8,986 nucleotides of DNA from an uncultured Alphaproteobacteria bacterium (GTDB taxonomy: Bacteria; Pseudomonadota; Alphaproteobacteria; Paracaedibacterales; CAIULA01). The DNA lies in the NCBI GenBank assembly GCA_903905285.1, contig CAIVFQ010000157.1:1-8986 (forward strand), given 5' to 3'. Below, in pieces: positions 1-4,800 of this stretch (positions within the stretch are counted from its first letter, which is position 1; each line of letters starts with the position of its first letter). Below the pieces are notes generated by a model that was given only the letters and a program-made list of their open reading frames with translations, ran no database searches and was not told where the DNA came from. The translations under genes were made by a program, and so were the position numbers.

Positions 1-141
1 CCGCCAATCCCTTGAGATTTATTCAAAATTATCGATTGGGGACGCCCAAGAAAGCTACGAAAATGTCATCTCTAAATTTCCGGTCTGAAAATCCTTAAAT
101 CCTAACTTGGCCCCAAAAGAGGTCTTCGGTAACGGGGGGCC
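1..141. repeat. Terminal inverted repeat R, left copy
   Basis: Bases 1-141 are the exact reverse complement of 8846-8986; position 142 (c) no longer pairs with 8845 (c). Reading inward, R holds the end of a recombinase-like reading frame (stop 86-88) and then about 53 bases up to the core boundary. That last part contains GGCCCC (109-114) and GGGGCC (136-141), which could form a 6-bp GC stem beside the junction. Read on the minus strand, R supplies the last 28 codons of the WGR-like gene. The exact end position suggests the repeat continues outward beyond the window. It could be an insertion sequence, an integrase module or another long inverted duplication. Confidence 0.95.
2..88 (+). CDS. 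3' end of a putative tyrosine recombinase (integrase), partial, in left R
   Basis: An open frame enters from the left edge and stops at TGA 86-88, giving 28 visible residues including LEIYSKLSIGDAQESYE and ending ISKFPV. The pattern 'x-IY-x-KLS' followed by a short helix resembles the C-terminus of phage/Xer-type tyrosine recombinases, where the nucleophilic Tyr sits in a 'T-x-IYTHLS'-like motif; the Tyr would be codon 20-22. The rest of the gene, including the Arg/His catalytic boxes, lies outside the window. The same 28 codons occur at the right end on the opposite strand, so both copies point into the core. A transposase C-terminus is the main alternative; the visible stretch is short. Confidence 0.4.
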   Translation, partial: RQSLEIYSKLSIGDAQESYENVISKFPV

Positions 142-225
142 CTGTTGGCAAATAATATTGTAACGACGATCAAGTCTGAGGGCTGGATTGGTTGCTCTTA
201 ACTTTAGATAACAGGGCGTGGTCAT
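55..225 (-). pseudogene. WGR-like small protein, 3' half replaced by repeat R
   Basis: A 56-codon minus-strand frame starts at ATG 225-223, with AAGGGA about 9 bases upstream, and ends at TAG 57-55. The first 28 residues are core-specific (MTTPCYLKLRATNPALRLD, then RRYNIICQQ). They resemble the opening of WGR domains, which have a polar lead followed by 'RFY-x-I/L-x-(6)-LFG'. The WGR core (L-F-G, W/F-G-R-I-G) should follow but does not. At base 141 the frame enters R and ends with 28 residues, from GPPLPK to LEMTFS, identical to the end of the 7265-8932 gene. I read this as a small WGR gene cut by R. It lies 87 bases downstream of traD on the same strand, so it may be the tail of that transcript. 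The WGR assignment is tentative because only the N-terminal half is visible. Confidence 0.45.
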
Positions 226-312
226 GATCGTTTTCCCTTCAAAACTTTTCTAGAGTTCATCAAAGCCTATTGATATTTATCATAAAACTTTTATCCTCCA
301 GAGGATCTTACA

Positions 313-693
313 CTAAGACAACAATCTATATTTTTTAGCTTCATGCCGTTTCAACATGTTGATGCCTTTTTGTTTGAACGTCTCCAAATCTAAAGAGGAA
401 AGGGCAGGGGGCATCTGCTCAATCAAGGTGACGAGCATCCCCAAAAGTATGGCTGCTTTATCGCGAGAGACTATATCCAGTTGAAGATCATCCCCTTCAG
501 TAATGTCACAGATATCGGCTAGTCCAATCATGCTGATAAGACCCCCCATTTGGATCAGGGTTCGTGTCCTGGCCCGTCGTTCTGATTTGGTTTGTTGGGA
601 GAGTTTTCTTTCAATAACAACCTGTTGAGTACGGAGACGATTTAACTCAGTGGTTATGTTTTTAATCTTTTGTGATTGAGGATGTTTGGTCAT
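313..693 (-). CDS. traD: TraD-like conjugal transfer protein
   Basis: This 126-residue protein begins with a helical, charged region (about residues 8-42). A basic patch, KSERRARTRTLIQMGGLI (about 37-54), follows, and then a hydrophobic/acidic segment with RDKAAILLGMLVTLIEQM (about 77-94). The RRARTR-LIQ-GG-LI pattern, followed by a short 'aillG-L' helix, is characteristic of the small TraD proteins encoded beside the Ti-type relaxase gene traA. Family members are small proteins of oriT processing; their exact biochemical role is unclear to me. The start ATG (693-691) has GGAAAGGGA upstream at 714-706, with a long 12-base spacing. The gene lies 88 bases downstream of the traC-like gene on the same strand and diverges from traA, as in Ti plasmids. 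The next expected gene, traG, is absent. The frame is intact and ends in TAG. Confidence 0.65.
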   Translation of the reverse strand: MTKHPQSQKIKNITTELNRLRTQQVVIERKLSQQTKSERRARTRTLIQMGGLISMIGLADICDITEGDDLQLDIVSRDKAAILLGMLVTLIEQMPPALSSLDLETFKQKGINMLKRHEAKKYRLLS

Positions 694-762
694 TTTACGT
701 TAATATCCCTTTCCAAAAGTCAGCGGGTTTTCTCGTGATTGCTTTGCTTATTCCGAGCCTGG

Positions 763-805
763 TTCTTGAATAAGAAGCGTTTTATTTTCCCTTCTTATTC
801 AAGAA
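763..805. repeat. 15-bp perfect inverted repeat at the end of traC
   Basis: TTCTTGAATAAGAAG (763-777) and CTTCTTATTCAAGAA (791-805) are exact reverse complements with a 13-base spacer. On the minus strand the hairpin overlaps the last traC codons, and the traC stop (784-782) sits in the loop. No T-tract follows on either strand, so it is not a typical intrinsic terminator. It could shape processing or coupling between traC and traD mRNA. Confidence 0.8.
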
Positions 806-1042
806 AGATTGACCTTCTTTTCTCCAACTTTCACAGTCTTTATCGTCAGCTTTAATCTTATTGATTACAGAGAAAATGCCCCCTATCAATGTGTTCATGT
901 CTAAGGAGAAAGCATTAGAAAATCATTTAATAACTTTTATCAAATGATTTTCTAATGCTTGTTCTACTTTTAGGTGTTCTTCCTGCAATACCTTCATTTT
1001 ATCTTGGATGGATTGGAGTTTCTTTTGGTGGAAGAGGGACAT
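782..1042 (-). pseudogene. traC: TraC-like conjugal transfer protein, interrupted by in-frame TGA
   Basis: Minus strand, ATG 1042-1040 with a good Shine-Dalgarno AAGGA (1054-1050) 7 bases upstream. Thirty-nine codons (MSLFHQKKLQSIQDKM and onward, helical and charged) lead to TGA at 925-923. In the same frame the sequence continues for 46 codons (FSNAFSLDMNTLIGGIF, then KIKADDKDCESWRKEGQSF) to TAA 784-782. The 'NAF-S-L-D-x-x-T-L-I-G-G-I' segment and the 'W-x-x-x-G-x-x-F-L' tail resemble the small TraC proteins of alphaproteobacterial Ti-type systems, and the reconstructed 85-residue length fits. The position, upstream of traD and divergent from traA, supports this. The TGA lies inside a 19-bp perfect inverted repeat (910-960). 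Most likely a nonsense-broken gene; a single-base assembly error or read-through are alternatives. The exact family name is less sure than the broken frame. Confidence 0.55.
910..960. repeat. 19-bp perfect inverted repeat inside traC
   Basis: AAGCATTAGAAAATCATTT (910-928) pairs perfectly with AAATGATTTTCTAATGCTT (942-960) across a 13-base spacer. The in-frame TGA of traC (925-923) lies in one arm. A palindrome of this length inside coding sequence is unusual. It has no following T-tract on the minus strand. Confidence 0.9.
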
Positions 1043-1093
1043 TCTGGATTCCTTAAGTTTATCAAACGGTAAGACTAAAAACCCTATCTAGAG

Positions 1094-1132
1094 AAAAAGT
1101 TTGTAAGGGAATATTTCTATTCCCTTACAAAC
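1094..1132 (-). terminator. Intrinsic terminator/attenuator in the traC leader
   Basis: GTTTGTAAGGGAATA (1099-1113) and TATTCCCTTACAAAC (1118-1132) form a perfect 15-bp stem. On the minus strand the loop is GAAA and the hairpin is followed at once by five T (1098-1094). This is a textbook Rho-independent signal for minus-strand transcription. It lies between the likely traC promoter (1158-1186) and the traC start (1042), so it would act in the 5' leader. No other minus-strand gene is visible upstream that it could terminate. Confidence 0.65.
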
Positions 1133-1157
1133 CCCTCACCCTATCTTATTGATTAGA

Positions 1158-1186
1158 AATAAACACAAGGCGAATAGCCTTGTCAA
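1158..1186 (-). promoter_or_regulatory. Putative sigma70 promoter for traC-traD
   Basis: On the minus strand, TTGACA (1186-1181, a perfect -35) is followed by a 17-base spacer and TTTATT (1163-1158, 4 of 6 matches to TATAAT). The spacer coincides with the inverted repeat ACAAGGC/GCCTTGT (1165-1183). A protein bound to that repeat, such as a relaxosome component, would therefore occlude the promoter. Transcription would start near 1150, roughly 108 bases upstream of traC. Confidence 0.45.
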
Positions 1187-1260
1187 GTGTCTAGTGGATA
1201 GAAACAGCCAATAGCGCACTGAAGCGCACCTTGCGCTGAATAGCCTACGGCGTTATAGTG
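1160..1260. other. oriT: Candidate origin of transfer (oriT)
   Basis: The segment lies between divergent traC-traD and traA, where Ti-type elements place oriT. It holds ACAAGGC-gaata-GCCTTGT (1165-1183), followed directly by CAAGTGTCT (1184-1192). An inverted repeat just upstream of an AAGTG-containing nick region is the MobQ (RSF1010/Ti) arrangement. Further on, AGCGCAC occurs twice ten bases apart (1213-1219, 1223-1229) and the second copy can pair with TGCGCT (1232-1237). AATAGC recurs at 1173, 1210 and 1239, and GAATAGCC is repeated exactly (1172-1179, 1238-1245). The exact nick site cannot be fixed from sequence alone. Confidence 0.45.
1231..1259 (+). promoter_or_regulatory. Putative sigma70 promoter for the DUF1016-traA unit
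   Basis: TTGCGC (1231-1236, 3 of 6) is followed by a 17-base spacer and TATAGT (1254-1259, 5 of 6). It points rightward, opposite to the traC promoter, with about 44 bases between the two -35 boxes. Its -35 overlaps the AGCGCA/TGCGCT hairpin, so oriT-binding proteins could also control it. Transcription would begin near 1266, leaving a leader of about 155 bases before 1422. Confidence 0.4.
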
Positions 1261-1330
1261 AAAGCATGAAATTAAATTTACTTAAGAAAATAATTTTATG
1301 AGAATAGTTTCTTAATTGTATCCAAGTTCT

Positions 1331-1364
1331 AAAATTCTCTAGCAAGTGTCTGGAGAATTTTTTT
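1331..1364 (+). terminator. Terminator-like hairpin in the traA-side leader
   Basis: AAAATTCTC (1331-1339) pairs with GAGAATTTT (1353-1361) across a 13-base loop, and the arm runs into a seven-T tract (1358-1364). It lies between the plus-strand promoter and the first plus-strand gene. The stem is AT-rich and short, so it is a weak terminator at best. The loop contains CAAGTGTCT, the same 9-mer found beside the oriT inverted repeat at 1184-1192. Confidence 0.4.
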
Positions 1365-1421
1365 GGATAATCATCGTAACGGTAAACAAAACTAAACCCA
1401 TTTAAGAGGGAACAATATTCC

Positions 1422-1811
1422 ATGATAAATCTTCCTGAACAAAAACTGATTACCGATATTCGTTATCTAATAGAACAAACAAAAGGACGCATTGCGCGTG
1501 TTCTCAACCAAGAGATGACCTTATTGTATTGGCATATAGGCAGACGTATATGTGAAGATCTATTGGCCATGGGAAAAGGAGATTATGGAGAGCAAATCAT
1601 TGTTAATATTTCAGCTCATTTACAAGCTGAATATGGAAGGGGATTTTCTAAAACAAATTTATTTGAAATGGTGCGTCTTTACGAAGTCTATCAACATTTT
1701 GATATTTTCCAGACGCTGTCCGGAAAATTAGAGGTCAGTTTAATTGTCGCGACAGTGTGGCAACAATCTAATTCTTCCCGTAAAACAAGAACTCGACTCT
1801 TAAGTTGGTAA
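1422..1811 (+). pseudogene. Truncated DUF1016 N-terminal domain (YhcG-like)
   Basis: This 129-residue frame matches the DUF1016 N-terminal domain: an opening helix 'IRYLIEQTKGRIARV', LLYWHIGRRI (34-43), and AEYGRGFSKTNLFEMVRLYE (69-88). Full-length YhcG-type proteins have roughly 350 residues and carry a PD-(D/E)XK nuclease fold in the C-terminal half. Here the match fades after TLSGKL (about residue 103), where 'LSWSH' and the rest of the family would follow, and the frame ends 26 codons later with unrelated residues. The nuclease half is absent. A 10-bp palindrome, TGTCGCGACA (1745-1754), lies just past the point of divergence. AAGAGGGA (1404-1411) serves the ATG. traA begins 8 bases after its stop, so translation of the remnant may couple to traA. 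A retained short DNA-binding protein is possible; a decayed remnant is likelier. Confidence 0.6.
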
Positions 1812-1819
1812 AATAGTTT

Positions 1820-4800
1820 ATGGCCATTTACCACCTCAGTCATGGAGCAATCTCTCGGAGCACGGGTCGAAGTGCGGTGCAGAGTGCTGCCTATATTACA
1901 GGGGGTAGGTTGCAAGAAAGTCGTCGTGAGTTGACGGCTGATTATAGGAACCGGGCGATGGATGTGGAGTATACAGATACGTTGGCCCCTGAGGGTGCGC
2001 CGGCGTGGGCAAGGGATGTCCATCAGATTTGGGATCGTCTGGAATCATATGAAGATATGTATGCTGACAAACACTACAAGACCCTTGAGACCCAAGAGAA
2101 ACATAAAAAATGTGCACAGACAGCGATGACCATTGTGGCGGCTCTACCGCGAGAACTCTCTCCTGAAGTGCGCAAAGAGCTGGTAGAAGCATTTGCCATG
2201 ACACGGTTTGTGAGTCGGGGGTTAGTGGTAACGTACGCCATTCATAAAGATGAGGGAAATCCCCATGCTCATTTGATAATTAGCCGTCGAAGCCTTGATG
2301 AGAACGGTGAGTTTAGTTGGGCAAAAGATCGGGATGTTTGTAGAAAGAGTGGCGTGAAAGTAACCCGCAAAGTGTGGGCTGATTTAACCAATCACATTCT
2401 ACAACGGGAAGGGTTTGAGGCTCGGATTACCGAGAAAAGCTTTGCCGATTTAGGGATTAATCTGTTACCGACCCAGCATCGCGGGTGGATGGCCGATAAG
2501 TTGTCGGGGAAGGGGATTCAGTCTCGACTTGTGTTTGAGAATAGCGAGATTATCCTAGAAAACCGGAATCTGCTGTTGGAAAGGCCAGAATCGATTCTAA
2601 CCGAGATGACTGCGAACAAAGCCACGTTTACCCAGGGTGATTTGCTAAGAACGATTCAAAAGCGGATCGGGGACGATGAAGCGTATGTGGCACAGATATT
2701 TGAAGGGGCCCTTCAATCGGCGATTGTGGTTGGAGGGGGGATGGATCACCCTGACGTGAGGGGGGAAATCCGCTATACATCTGAGTCCTATTTAGAAAAA
2801 GAGCAACAGGCGGTGGCGTTAACCCACCACTTAGCCACCCATACCTATCAGCAAAACATCACGGAAAAACAGATTGAAAAGGCCTTAGAGAATGCCTCTG
2901 TTTCGTTAAGTGACGAACAGCAACAAGCTGTTCGGGGACTGGTTGGGACGCAACAGTTGGCGGCATTGGTGGGCTGGGCCGGAACGGGGAAGACCACGGC
3001 CCTCAAAGCAGTCAGTGAGCTGTACCAACAAACGGGACATACAGTGATTGGTATGAGCTTGGCGGCGACAGCCGCTGAAGAATTGGGAATCAAGGCAGAG
3101 ATTGGGTCTAACACCTTAGACTTATGGCTGTATAGATGGCGGGCTTATGCCCAGGCCCAAGAGAAGTTCTTATCGTTTGATGCCATGGTCAGCGAAGGTG
3201 TTTTGAAACAGTTCCAGTGGTATAAAGACCTGAAGCAGTATGAACGATCTGCTTTAACGGATAAGCATATTCTGTTGATAGACGAAGCGGGGATGATTGG
3301 AACCCATAAGTGGGCAGAGCTGCAACACTATGCCGTAAAGGCAGGGGCGAAGGTGATTGCCATTGGTGATGACAGTCAATGTAACCCCATTGATGCGGGA
3401 GACTTCTTTAGGGAACTGATCAACCAAGCCAGCCAAGCGGGTAGCTTTTATCAGCTGAAGGACATTCGCCGTCAGTCTATTCCGTGGATGAGGGAAGCCT
3501 CTGTACAATTGGCCCAATTGAACATTCAAGAAGGGTTGAGCCTCTACGAGAAACACGGGCACCTTCATACCCTGGATGAGGAAACGTTGTTGATGCGTAT
3601 TGCCGCAGACTATGTAGCAAGGATCAAACAGGGAAAAGAGGGAGCTGTTCTGGCGTCTACCCATAAGCAAGGGGCTTTGCTCAATCGGGCGATTCGCCAA
3701 GAGCTGAAACAGAACGGCCTCATAGCCCAAGACGATGCCTTTACCCTCAAGGGAAGAACCTTTTCCCTTGGGGATCGGTTGATGTTTTTGAAGAATGATA
3801 ATGAGAGATTAATTTCTATAGCGAACCATTGGGGGGTGACGTCTCAAGATCATCCCTCGATTAAAAACGGTCATCAGGGTGTGATCCGGGAAGTAAGACC
3901 ATTTTTTGAGAATACGCCTGATAGTTATGCCAAAGGAAAAGCCGCCGCTCGATCGTCAGATAAAACACCTGAGACAACACCTCGGCAACCACAAAGCTGG
4001 TTTGTTAAGGTTGAGGTCGCCAACAACCGGTTTGCTTGGTTCAACACCGATCAGTATGACCATATCACCCATGCCTATACACTGACTCTTCAAAAGGCCC
4101 AGGGGAAAACATTAGACTTTGTGTTGGTGCACTTGTCTAAATACATGGACGCCATGGCAACGTATGTGGGACTCACACGTCACAAAGACGATGTCCAACT
4201 GTATTACGATCAAGCTGAGTTTAAGACTTTCAAAGCCTTGGGTTCTCACCTTTCGCGCTTGGATTATAAAGACCTGGTGAAAGACTACACGATTCTCCCT
4301 GAGAATCAGGAGGCCCATCAACGGGTTCAAGCCTATAAAGAAGCCGTGTTAGATACGGCATCTGTTTTGGCAGAAGGAAAACAAAACGGGCAGGTTGATT
4401 GGGCTTTGTATCACGATTTGAAAAGCCATCAAAAACACCTGGGACGGGAAATCTTAGCCGACTTTTCTAAATATAAGCTGTATGTACAGCAATCCGGGTT
4501 AACGGAGGAGATGCTGCAGATCAGCACGGGTCTGAAGGCACGGCCGTTGTCACGAGCGGAGGAGACGGCGTTCAAACGGGTGGAATTGTACAGCGAGACG
4601 GCCCAGGAAACGCGAATCCTGTGGAATAGGATCAAGGAAACGCATTCTGGCTTTCAGTGTGCACAGCATGAACACTATCGGGATTTCCAGATTTTAAGAG
4701 ACCAGCGAGATGTCTTAGCATCTGAGATCATGGCGAATGAGCCTTTGCACCGGGAATTCTTCTCTGTTATTTCGGAGCGGTTTCAGTACGGTAAGGGGGT

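Noticed and set aside
1..141. Telomere of a linear plasmid with covalently closed ends
   Set aside because: The repeat carries a reading frame that enters from outside the window, so it is cut in mid-gene and is not a natural end. The exact 141-bp length also fits an assembler overlap better.
293..306. ATCCTC/GAGGAT hairpin after traD as terminator
   Set aside because: Six base pairs with a two-base loop and no clean T-tract; too weak to call.
763..805. Rho-independent terminator after traC
   Set aside because: The stem is perfect but no T-tract follows on either strand, and the loop contains the traC stop codon.
923..925. In-frame TGA in traC as selenocysteine or as Trp in a UGA-reassigned code
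   Set aside because: The palindrome surrounds the TGA instead of forming a stem-loop directly after it, so it is not SECIS-like. traA and the other long genes use TGG for Trp and contain no in-frame TGA, so a changed code is unlikely.
1691..2023. Minus-strand open frames over the DUF1016/traA region and the many others antisense to traA
   Set aside because: They overlap well-supported genes, have composition expected of antisense shadows and show no recognisable domains or ribosome sites.
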